From: JASGCP01 sp965263285 | Lineage (GTDB): Bacteria; Bacteroidota; Bacteroidia; Chitinophagales; Chitinophagaceae | Assembly: GCA_965263285.1 (NCBI GenBank) | Contig: CBDHHD010000016.1 | Location: 620,001 to 684,000, forward strand | Direction of reading: 5' to 3' | DNA length: 64,000 bases | Shown: positions 46,675 through 55,900 of the stretch, piece after piece | How positions within the stretch are numbered: position 1 is the stretch's first letter | How the letters are laid out: every line of letters begins with the position of its first letter | Position numbers and translations under genes: made by a program | Notes under the pieces: model-generated | What the model saw: the letters and a program-made list of their open reading frames with translations, nothing else | Database searches by the model: none | Told to the model about the DNA's origin: nothing

Positions 46675-49206
46675 TTAGAAATTAACAATTACTTTGCCAC
46701 AAATATTTCTCCCCATATTATAAATACCTAATTTGTCGGTAGGAGATTGGGTATAAAATTCAAAATATTTTAATCTGCTTAAGTTTGATTGATAGGCAAC
46801 ATTAAAAAGATTATTGGTTTGAAATTGTATGAGTAAATTGCTATTCTTTTTTTGGTTATATTTTACGGTCATTCCAAGAGATATGTTAAATAAGGTATAA
46901 CTGGGTGTATATGTTTCTGTATTAGTTAGTGCCAGATATCTATTTTGTTGATTGTCAAATTCCATTCCTACATTAGCAAAGCATGAAGGAATATATTTCG
47001 AATGTAGGGTAACGGTCTGCTGAACTGTACTTATTAGTCTTAGAGGGGGTATCAAAGGAAGGTATTCTCCCATTATACCTTTGCCTTTATAGGCAGGATT
47101 TCTATTAAATCCATACGTAATAGCAAAATTATTTGTCCATTTAAACCCTTTCCATTGTGGTATATAAGCTGTTATAAGTGCATCTAAACCATATATTTGA
47201 GCTATGGTTTGTTTGTATTGATATGTAAAAGTACCCGGTACAATTTGAAGTGGGTTACCATTGGCATCCAATACTCTTGTGAGGTAAATAAAATTCTCTA
47301 GATTGTTATTAAATAACGATACAGATGCTGATATAAAACCATAATCTAATAATACACCTATATCTTCTTGCAGATTATATTCAGGATTAAGACCTCTGTT
47401 ACCAATATAGTATATATTAGCACCTGGGTCTAAGCCATTGGATGCGAATTCGGCTATATTTGGAGATCTGTACCCTCGGCCTATATTTACCTTAAAACTT
47501 ATATGATGATTCAATTCATAAGTAGCACCTAAGCTAGCAGATGCATTGTTGTATATTTTATTAAATGAAGGAAAAGCAAGATTTACATTTCTTCCTACTG
47601 TATCTCCCTCCGTCCATTGTTGAGGGAATCCATTGGCGGGGTTAGTAGCTGTGTAGAAATTATCTCCTTGTATCCATCGAATATCGTAGCGAAATCCCCC
47701 ACTTATTACCCAAGCTTTATGTTTCCATTGTGCATATATATAGGCACCTGCATCAAATAGTTGATAGTTAGGGATAGGGAAAATGGTTGCATTGAGGTTC
47801 TTATTATTTTGATACATGCCATTGACACCTGTAGAAATATCAATATTATAAAAAGTAGGCACATTGTATTTGAAGCTATAGTTAAAAGTATTTAACCGTA
47901 CATATAACCCTGCTTGAGGCAAATTAGTAGGATGATCGTATTCTCGTCTAATATTTTGTTGAAATCCTAAGATGGTTTCAATTTCTCCATGCTGTAATAT
48001 ATAATTGTTTTTAATATATGCGCGATAATGCTGAATGCGTTGATGAAGGGGCGATAGTTTATAACTATTTAGTTCAAATGGGCTTACAATAGGTCTATTT
48101 TTTGGATTATCTAAGTTTGATTCGTATATTTGTTTGGTAAATTGTCGAGTAAGGGAGTCTCTACTGCCGTCTGGTATACCTTGAAGATTATCATATATCG
48201 TTAATCCTAATTCGCTTTTCCATTTTTTTGTATAATAATAGAGAAAGGCTGAACCGTCTGCTTCTTGAAACCCAGTATTGTATACTCTACCATCAATAGG
48301 GCTAATATAATTTTTAGCAATTCTATATGTGCCAGCTACTAAAAAAGAAAGATGACTATTGCCATAACTCACTTGTATGCTGTTCCCTATTAAACCATTA
48401 TTACCTTGAAATTCTGAATAAGAAGTGCCATGGATAGATCCGTCTTTTTGATTAGGTCTAGTAGGGGATAGGCTTACTACTCCAGCTATGGCATCTGATC
48501 CGTAAATAAGGCTTGCAGGACCTTCTAAAATTTCAGCACCTCCTATAAGATAATCGTCTAATTCCAGTCCATGCTCATCTCCCCATTGTTGCCCTTCTTG
48601 ACGGATGCCATCAAATAATGTTAACACACGATTGTATCCTAATCCTCGGATATATGGCTTGGATATATTGGGTCCTGTTTTAACTGCTGTAAGACCTGGT
48701 ACATTTTGCGATAGCACATCAATAATATTGCTTTGCGTAGTCATTTGAATGGCTTCTTTAGATACTTTTATAATCGTTATAGGGTTGGTGCGAATGGAGG
48801 CTGCTCTACCAGTTCCTGTTTCAACTATTACATCTTGCATTTTATAGGATTGGGTCTTTTTTAATACAATGGTTAAATAGGTGTTTTTATTTATATGCGA
48901 TAGTGTGTCTGGTTCGTAACCGGGAAATTTTAAAACAATTGTAATGGGTAATTGAATATAAGGTAGCTTAAATTCTCCATTATTATCTGTATTGGTGCCT
49001 AATCCTAATGAAGTAGGAGTGATATATACAGAACCATTTGCTAAATAGTTTCCTTGGGCATCTTTTACTGCTCCTAATAGATAATGTAAATGCTGATAGC
49101 GTGATGAAGGTTGGCTATATGATATATAATAGGTTATAATAAGAAAATAGATAACTAATATAAATTTCTTTTGCACTTTGTAAAATAGAGATATTTTTTT
49201 TAACAT
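46675..49206 (-). CDS. TonB-dependent outer-membrane receptor with CarboxypepD-like N-terminal domain
   Basis: An 843-residue receptor. It has a signal peptide (ending YISYSQ), a carboxypeptidase-regulatory-like beta domain (YLLGAVKDAQGNYLANGSVY, about residues 40-130), then a plug (IDVLSQNVPGLTAVKTGPNI, YIRGLGYNRVLTLFDGIRQE, GPASLIYGSDAIAGVVSL) and a 22-strand barrel ending in NICGKVIVNF. The QWGDEHGLELDDY segment recalls metal-receptor members such as ZnuD relatives, but the ligand is not established. A TAATTTTG box at 49214-49221 (minus) stands only 8 bp before the ATG, implying a very short leader or a later start. Confidence 0.88.
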   Translation of the reverse strand: MLKKISLFYKVQKKFILVIYFLIITYYISYSQPSSRYQHLHYLLGAVKDAQGNYLANGSVYITPTSLGLGTNTDNNGEFKLPYIQLPITIVLKFPGYEPDTLSHINKNTYLTIVLKKTQSYKMQDVIVETGTGRAASIRTNPITIIKVSKEAIQMTTQSNIIDVLSQNVPGLTAVKTGPNISKPYIRGLGYNRVLTLFDGIRQEGQQWGDEHGLELDDYLIGGAEILEGPASLIYGSDAIAGVVSLSPTRPNQKDGSIHGTSYSEFQGNNGLIGNSIQVSYGNSHLSFLVAGTYRIAKNYISPIDGRVYNTGFQEADGSAFLYYYTKKWKSELGLTIYDNLQGIPDGSRDSLTRQFTKQIYESNLDNPKNRPIVSPFELNSYKLSPLHQRIQHYRAYIKNNYILQHGEIETILGFQQNIRREYDHPTNLPQAGLYVRLNTFNYSFKYNVPTFYNIDISTGVNGMYQNNKNLNATIFPIPNYQLFDAGAYIYAQWKHKAWVISGGFRYDIRWIQGDNFYTATNPANGFPQQWTEGDTVGRNVNLAFPSFNKIYNNASASLGATYELNHHISFKVNIGRGYRSPNIAEFASNGLDPGANIYYIGNRGLNPEYNLQEDIGVLLDYGFISASVSLFNNNLENFIYLTRVLDANGNPLQIVPGTFTYQYKQTIAQIYGLDALITAYIPQWKGFKWTNNFAITYGFNRNPAYKGKGIMGEYLPLIPPLRLISTVQQTVTLHSKYIPSCFANVGMEFDNQQNRYLALTNTETYTPSYTLFNISLGMTVKYNQKKNSNLLIQFQTNNLFNVAYQSNLSRLKYFEFYTQSPTDKLGIYNMGRNICGKVIVNF

Positions 49207-49213
49207 TTGATTG

Positions 49214-49221
49214 CAAAATTA
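49214..49221 (-). promoter_or_regulatory. -7 box close to the TonB receptor start
   Basis: CAAAATTA reads TAATTTTG on the minus strand, 8 bp before the ATG. If it is used, the mRNA would be almost leaderless. Confidence 0.35.
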
Positions 49222-49365
49222 TCATTTTTGTTAAATTTACTATAATGTCGTTGTAATTTATTTCCCAATTTGGTAATAAATCATTATTGTTAGAGATACT
49301 GTCGAAAAAGTGCGTAAATAAAGGATGTAGTCAAAAAAATATTTAACCCCAATATATCATTTTGT

Positions 49366-49772
49366 GGCTAAATCTTTTTTTGAGGTGCTGGGGGGGGTGG
49401 GTATTTGTGTTTTTTGTAATGACTCAGATATAGGTGCATCATTTATTTTTTATATCCTTTTCTTTCTTTTGTCTTGATACAAAAGAAAGAAAGAATATCT
49501 TTGTTTTTATAAAAAGAAAAAATCAAGCCTGCAGATAAAGAGCTACAAAACTACGGCTCGCTACACTATCGAGAATGAATGGCTCTTGAGGCGGTTAGAT
49601 ATGAATCGTTATGATGAGCTTATCCATAGATATCATTCTCGCTGGTCGCTTCGCTCGCCTCGTTTTGTAACGCTCTTTATCTGAGGGCTGTCCTCATCAG
49701 ATATTTCCTATTATTTCCATGTTTATATATATGTAATAATCCATGCTTCCAGCACCTCAAAAAAAATTAGCC
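49366..49772 (-). mobile_element. MITE1 copy L with exact 8-bp target duplication
   Basis: Ends GGCTAAATC (49366) and AAAATTAGCC (ending 49772) lie between CATTTTGT on both sides (49358-49365 and 49773-49780). The central palindrome is partly deleted: the left half ATGAATCGTTATGATGAGCT is present and the right half is missing. It sits between the receptor gene and the tRNA gene. Confidence 0.9.
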
Positions 49773-49837
49773 CATTTTGTTAAAAATAAAAAAGCAATTT
49801 GTTATTTATGCAACAATTCTTTTTTGCAACAAATGAT

Positions 49838-49845
49838 TATTTTTG
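49838..49845 (+). promoter_or_regulatory. -7 box of the tRNA gene
   Basis: TATTTTTG is 17 bp before the mature tRNA 5' end. Confidence 0.5.
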
Positions 49846-49862
49846 CACTTAATAAAATTAAT

Positions 49863-49936
49863 GGACCCTTAGCTCAGCTGGTTAGAGCATCTGACTCATA
49901 ATCAGAGGGTCGCTGGTTCAAGCCCAGCAGGGTCCA
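49863..49936 (+). tRNA. tRNA with CAT anticodon (Ile2 or elongator Met)
   Basis: The 74-nt cloverleaf has acceptor GGACCCT/AGGGTCC and D-arm AGCTCAGCTGGTTAGAGC. The anticodon stem is TCTGA/TCAGA with loop CTCATAA, and the T-arm is GCTGGTTCAAGCCCAGC. CCA is not encoded. The acceptor and T-arm resemble tRNA-Ile2 (lysidine-modified CAU) of other bacteria more than elongator tRNA-Met, but the two cannot be split by eye. COMP2 copy K begins 17 bp downstream. Confidence 0.92.
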
Positions 49937-49953
49937 CTTTATTTGTTTTTTTT

Positions 49954-50463
49954 GGTATAACGACTTTTTTAGTGAGAAGGCATTAAAATACACCTTTTTT
50001 TTGTAATGACTCAAGTATAGATTCATTATTTGTTTTTATATCTTTTTCTTTCTTTTGTCTTGATACAAAAGAAAGAAACAAAGAAAAAATCAAGCCTGCA
50101 GATAAAGAGCTACAAAACTACGGCTCGCTACGCTAGCGAGAATGAATAGGAGGCGGTTAGGTATGAATCGTTATGATGAGCTTATCCATAGTAATCTTTT
50201 ATGTACATACTTTATGCTCATCATAACGATTCATGTATAAAAACTTCCGCCTCCACATTCTCGCTGGTCGCTTCGCTCACCTCGTTTTGTAACGCTCTTT
50301 ATCTGAGGGCAGTCCTCATCAGACATTTCCTATTATTTCCATGTTTATATGTATGTAATAATCCATGCTTCTAGCACCTAAAAAAAAGATGTAGCCAAAA
50401 ATAAATTGGTTTTTTTAAAAATATATTATCTTTGTCGTTGCTCACTAAAAAAATCGTTATACA
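49954..50463. mobile_element. COMP2 copy K
   Basis: Starts GGTATAACGACTTTTTTAGT and ends ACTAAAAAAATCGTTATACA, with flanks TTTTTTTT and TGTTTTTT matching at 7 of 8 positions. It contains the same nested MITE1 body and junctions as copies H and I. Its right tail carries TATCTTTG at 50427-50434, directed toward the TolC gene that begins 60 bp past the element. Confidence 0.87.
50427..50434 (+). promoter_or_regulatory. -7 box inside COMP2 copy K facing the TolC gene
   Basis: TATCTTTG fits TAnnTTTG, 89 bp before ATG 50523. The same tail in copy I has it too; copy H has TATCTTTA. Confidence 0.45.
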
Positions 50464-50522
50464 TGTTTTTTTGGCAACTACTTAGGTATATGTTAGTTGT
50501 TGAGTACACAATTATTTTAACA

Positions 50523-51878
50523 ATGAATTATAAATTTCTATTATTCTTTTTACTCATAATACCCTTTATATCATACGAACAAATAGACAGCTCACTTACA
50601 CACCTTAGTTTGCAAGATGCCATTCATACTGCTATCCAACATAAAGGAGAGATTCGTATCAACCAATTAGATGAAATAACTTTGCAAACAACAATTGCAC
50701 AATACAAATCAAAATACATCCCTAATATAAATGGGCAAGTAAACATCATCTATAACCCCATTATTCCTACAAGTCTACTCCCTATTAAACTATTTAACCC
50801 TAATGCCACAAGCCCCTATTTGCCCATTCAAATAGGTAGCGCTTATCAAAATACCGCAGGTTTTCAATTAGAACAACCTATCTACGACCCTAATATCAGT
50901 GCTCTTATCAAAGAAAAAAAAGCGGAAGCCACAAAACTAAATATCCAAAAACAAATAACAACAGAAGATATTATTGACGGAGTAGTCAGTGCCTATCTAT
51001 CGCTACTGTTATCTAATGCAGAACTTACATGGCTTGCACACGATACTATGCGCATGCAAGTAGATTTCAGCAACCTCGAGCATCAAACAAATGCTGGTAC
51101 CTCCTTAAAACAAGACGAAAATATTGGACAATATAATATTGAAAAAGCACGATATAACTACCAAATAGCCCTATTACGGCAACAACAATTTAAAGAAAAT
51201 CTCCTCTATGCAATGGGAATGCCTATTCAAAAGTCTGCTTCTCTTAACCCCACCACTTCTATTGAAGAAATTATTACTATCCCCATTTCTACCGACACCT
51301 CATACACTGCACAAAGAACAGACTTTAAACTATTAGACTACCAACAACATTACAATGAATTAAAAATAGAAGACCAAAAGAAAACACTACTCCCTACTGT
51401 TACCTTCAATGCTTATTACGGAGGCAATAACATATCTAACTCTTTTTCTTTATTTGACAAAAACTTTTGGTATGGCAATAGCTTTGTAGGCGTTAAATTA
51501 AATATCCCTATTACGCATGTGTTTGAAAACAACCAAATTATTCATGAATACCAAATACAGAACCAACAAAATACCTTGCAAGAAGACATACTAAGAAAAA
51601 AAATACAATACGACCTATCAACAGAAAATAAAAATAACGATATCGCACAATTGGCACTGCAATTATCCAAAAAGAATGTACAACTCATGGAAAAAGATGT
51701 TATGCTTAAACAAAATCAATTTAACGCAGGAACAATTTTATACAATCAAGTTATACAATCAGAAAACAACTTATCACAAGCCAATTATGATTTTATACAA
51801 CAATTGTACCAATGTGCAAGTACTTATATAAATATTATAAAGAAAGAAGGCAAACTATTAGAGCTATTGCACAATTAA
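50523..51878 (+). CDS. TolC-family outer-membrane efflux protein
   Basis: The start MNYKFLLFFLLIIPFISYEQ at 50523 gives a signal peptide and 451 residues; the upstream extension reads through the mobile element. Two OEP repeats are seen: LSLQDAIHTAIQHKGEIRIN opens the first and LLDYQQHYNELKIEDQKKTL the second, with GTILYNQVIQSENNLSQANY near the end. It would be a trimeric outer-membrane channel. No pump or adaptor gene is adjacent, so its partner is elsewhere. It converges with the sprF-like gene across only 2 bp. Confidence 0.87.
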   Translation: MNYKFLLFFLLIIPFISYEQIDSSLTHLSLQDAIHTAIQHKGEIRINQLDEITLQTTIAQYKSKYIPNINGQVNIIYNPIIPTSLLPIKLFNPNATSPYLPIQIGSAYQNTAGFQLEQPIYDPNISALIKEKKAEATKLNIQKQITTEDIIDGVVSAYLSLLLSNAELTWLAHDTMRMQVDFSNLEHQTNAGTSLKQDENIGQYNIEKARYNYQIALLRQQQFKENLLYAMGMPIQKSASLNPTTSIEEIITIPISTDTSYTAQRTDFKLLDYQQHYNELKIEDQKKTLLPTVTFNAYYGGNNISNSFSLFDKNFWYGNSFVGVKLNIPITHVFENNQIIHEYQIQNQQNTLQEDILRKKIQYDLSTENKNNDIAQLALQLSKKNVQLMEKDVMLKQNQFNAGTILYNQVIQSENNLSQANYDFIQQLYQCASTYINIIKKEGKLLELLHN

Positions 51879-51880
51879 GT

Positions 51881-52939
51881 TTACCTAGGACAAAGCACTT
51901 GCCCTAATGCAGCCGATCGTTGAGGAAACCTATATATATAACCCACATTCACTTCTACCCCTCCTTGTGCTTTAGACGCAATAGATAATTTTGATACATT
52001 CACATCATACGACACCCCTACATTAAAACTTTTATATTTCATTCCTATTACAGGAACAATAGCATCGTTCAACCTATAGAATATACCTGCATACACTACT
52101 TTTTTATTTAATTGAGTAACTGCTTCTTCATCTCCATAACTATTTACAAGGTTAAAGTCTAAAATACTACCTACGTACAATTGTCTACTTCCTCCTTGCA
52201 AATAATAATCTGCATAAAACTCAATATTATTCAATTCACTCACAGGTGTATTAAGTCCGGCATTAAATGCCCATTTAGGAGCAAGGGTAGTATAATTACC
52301 CCCTTGTCCACTAAAAGATATTCTAGGTTGATTAAGATGAAAATAACCCACTCCTACATAATAGCGCCCACTAGAGCCAAAACCACTATTAAAAGAAAGT
52401 CCAGTAGAAGCATCCCAATATATATAATTGGAACCAAAACCTACATTCGTTGGCAACGAAGGATCATAAGCATTTCCATTAAACTGATTATTGGTAGTTA
52501 CTTTAGAAATGTCAAAATTAGAAGTTACCACTCCGCTCATAAAGGCAGCAGATAAATAAGTATCATGCCTATAACCACCTCCTAAAGACTTATGATAATT
52601 TACAACAGGCAATATTTGTGTTCTTTGCAAATTAACAGACCCTGCTCCATCAAATGTCGTTTGCAACCCAACCGTAATCCAGTCGTTCCATCTTTGTATA
52701 GGAAATTTTACTTCTACGCTTGCTGCTCCTGTTTTAAAAGGAACCGTAACAGATGACCATTGGTTCCTATAAGCCGCACTTGCTCGTAAATCGCCATCAA
52801 AGATACCAGCTAAAGCAGGGTTTCTTAAAATAGGCAATTCATAGAACTGTGAAAAAGTCAAATCCTGAGCATACAAATTATTTAAAGATAACACAAAATA
52901 AATAAGTAACAAAATAATATAGTAAGATATTTTTTTCAT
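51881..52939 (-). CDS. PorP/SprF family type IX secretion membrane protein
   Basis: The 352-residue outer-membrane beta-barrel has a signal peptide (ending NNLYAQ). The family opening is DLTFSQFYELPILRNPALAG, followed by FDGDLRASAAYRNQWSSVTV. Such proteins work with a neighbouring large type B cargo and are needed for its surface display in Flavobacterium (SprF for SprB). Here it is 20 bp downstream of a 2354-residue type B cargo, exactly as expected. Confidence 0.9.
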   Translation of the reverse strand: MKKISYYIILLLIYFVLSLNNLYAQDLTFSQFYELPILRNPALAGIFDGDLRASAAYRNQWSSVTVPFKTGAASVEVKFPIQRWNDWITVGLQTTFDGAGSVNLQRTQILPVVNYHKSLGGGYRHDTYLSAAFMSGVVTSNFDISKVTTNNQFNGNAYDPSLPTNVGFGSNYIYWDASTGLSFNSGFGSSGRYYVGVGYFHLNQPRISFSGQGGNYTTLAPKWAFNAGLNTPVSELNNIEFYADYYLQGGSRQLYVGSILDFNLVNSYGDEEAVTQLNKKVVYAGIFYRLNDAIVPVIGMKYKSFNVGVSYDVNVSKLSIASKAQGGVEVNVGYIYRFPQRSAALGQVLCPR

Positions 52940-52959
52940 TTTAAAGTAACTATCAAATT

Positions 52960-55900
52960 TTATTTCAATATAGTAACATTGCCTTGGAAATCATAAATCT
53001 GTCCATTAGTGCACATCAATCTACACACATATACATAGGTATCTACTTGTGCTGGTTTACCATTTATTTTACCATCCCATCCTGCGGTTGCATCATTTGC
53101 TTTTCCGTTAATAGATTGAAATACCAACTGCCCCCAACGGTTATAGACATTCATAGATAACACTGTAATAGGCGCTTGCGAGCGAACCATAAATGTACTA
53201 TTATCTCCACTACCGCTGGTAGGTACAAATGTATTAGGGATAAATATCAACGCTTGAGGACAAAAGGCCTTATAACATACTTGCTTATTAGAAGAACATC
53301 CAAATACACTTGTAGCAGTTACCGTATAACAAATATCATTGTTAATCACTGCTGTAGGACTTTGGCAATTACTACAACTTAAATTATTAGTAGGTGTCCA
53401 ACTCCAAGATTCAACAGGATCGGAAGTAGTAGGCGATAAAACCACGGGTGTACCTGGCAATACTGTTGTTCCAGGAGCTATATCTATAACAATCGGCTGC
53501 CCAACAGTAACCAAAACCGAATCTCTTACAGGAGAAAAACAATTATTAGTAGTATATCCATTTACATAATACCAAGTGGTGATAATAGGAGAAGCATTAG
53601 GAAATTCACTATAAGGATTATCTAATCCAATAGTAGGCTCCCATTTATATGTAAATGCCCCAAATGCCCCTAAAGTGGTAGACTGTCCTGAACAAATAGT
53701 ATCATTCTTAGAAACACTTACTGTAAAAGGTTGCACCACATTAACAGTAACACTATCTGAATTAATACATCCATTAGTAGAAGTTACAGCTACAAAGTAC
53801 TTTGTTGTTACAAATGGGCCTGCAACAGGATTAGGACAATTATCACAAGAAAGACCTGTATTAGGTATCCAATCATAGTTAGAAGCATCTCCTGAGATAA
53901 CTCTTAAATCTAACTGCGCTGTAGCACCTCTACAAATAGTTTGATCAGGCCCTGCATTGATATCTGCCGATTGTATAATGGTAACCCCAACCTTAGCGGT
54001 ATCAAAACACTGGGCCGCAGTTCCTACAACCAACTGTACAGTGTAATTTCCACTCGAGCCAAAAGCATGAGATATAGATCCTGTAGTGGTGTTAGTCTTA
54101 TATCCATCTGAAAACTCCCATATATATGTTGTAATAGGATCAGTAGAAGTAACTAAAGAGCTAAAATTAGTAGGCACCAACGAACAAGATTGACTAGAAC
54201 TCGTAATATTTACTAATGGCTTGTTATTTACTGTAACTGGAACAGTTTGGTTACTCGTATCAGTACAGCCACTTAATGCATACGCTACTAAACGAACCTT
54301 CCAATCGTTAGTTGTGGCATAAGTCTTAATTGGATTTTGAATAGTAGAACTAGTACCATCTCCAAACGACCATCCCCATGATTGTACTGATGTAGATGCT
54401 ATAGAATTATCAGTAAATTGAACATTGGTAAAACCACAACCATTAGTGGGTCCAGTTGTAAAACCAGCAGTAACAAAATCGGGTTTTATGGTATCAACAC
54501 CTTGTATAGGCACCCTACATCCCGCAGCATTAATTAACACAACAGAAGGTGTGAATTTACCAGCTTGTGGATAGGTATGTGTTGTAGCATAAGGCGGTGT
54601 ACTTACTGTAACAAAAGGAGAACCGTCACCAAAATTAAACTGAACAACACTAATATTATTACCTATTACACTAAACCTAACAGGGGTAGCATTGCAAATA
54701 TATCCATTGTCATATTTAAAGGTACCTGAAGGAGACGAAACCGTAATAACAGTACTATCAATATACTGGCAACCACCCGAATTATACGAATTCATTTTTA
54801 CCTTAAAAGCACCTGCCTTTGTATAAGTATAAGTAATAGGATTACCCGACTGAATAGGGCTTCCATCACCAAAATCCCAAGTAGTATTTACAATGGTAGA
54901 GCTAGTAGTCGCATTTGTAAATGTTACTGTAGCGGGTATACAAGAGAAATTTTTGTTATCTACTTGTAAACTCCCCGGCCTTGTTGAAAACACTTGAACC
55001 GTTTGTGTATCAACAGAAGAACAAGTTAACCCTACTGGATAAGCAATAGATCCAATTAAGTTAATTTTATAATTACCTGCTACTTTATAGGTATACGCAG
55101 GAGGAGTAATAGCACTAGAAGTCCCTCCATCTCCAAACGACCACAAGAAAGCCGTTGTATTTGCTTGTGATAGATTGGTAAGCGTTACAGGCTCTCCAAT
55201 ACAAACAGGAGTAGGCGCAGCTGTAAACTTCACCGTAGGACTAGCCAAGACATTTATAGGTATGGTTATAGTTGCCTTGCTACAAGTAGATACAGCAACG
55301 ATAACTGCATTATAATTACCTGCCGCAGGATAAATATGTTGAATAGTTACCTGATTACCAGGAGTGGTGGTACTACTACCATCTCCAAAATTCCAATTCA
55401 AACTAAATGCTGAACCCGCTGTTGACTGATTGAAGAATGTTACTGTATCAGGAGCACAAGCATTTTTCTTATCACCATTAACTTGAATATTCAAAGTAAT
55501 ATCACTTGGATTCACTACTATATTTCTTGTTGTGGTATTGGTACCGCAACTATTAACAGCCGATAATGTTATAATAGCAGGATTTAAAGGCTTTGTATAT
55601 GTATAAATGATAGAATCAAAAGGAGGCGGTGGCGTAATTTGTTTATCGCCAGTGCCATCCCCAAAATTTATCAAATAGTAAGATATAACACCCCTGCTAC
55701 CATTAACAAAAGTATCCGTTAATGGCGCACAACCAACAGCAAGCGTTGGATTAAATGCAGCCACAGGTGGTCCTATTATGGTTATTGGTATAGTATCTTT
55801 TGGCGAAGCACATCCACCAGGACCAATAGCTGTAAGTACCAGATTATAGGTTGCATTAGAGATTCCTGCAGGAAGATTATAGGTATAAGGACCTGGGTCT

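Noticed and set aside
49863..50463. tRNA gene as a phage or island attachment site
   Set aside because: The element next to it ends 17 bp from the tRNA, has its own inverted termini and lacks an integrase. No tRNA 3'-end duplication was found.
50406..50522. Upstream start for the TolC gene within the mobile element
   Set aside because: The added residues translate the COMP2 tail and delay the signal peptide by 39 residues. ATG 50523 gives a normal signal sequence.
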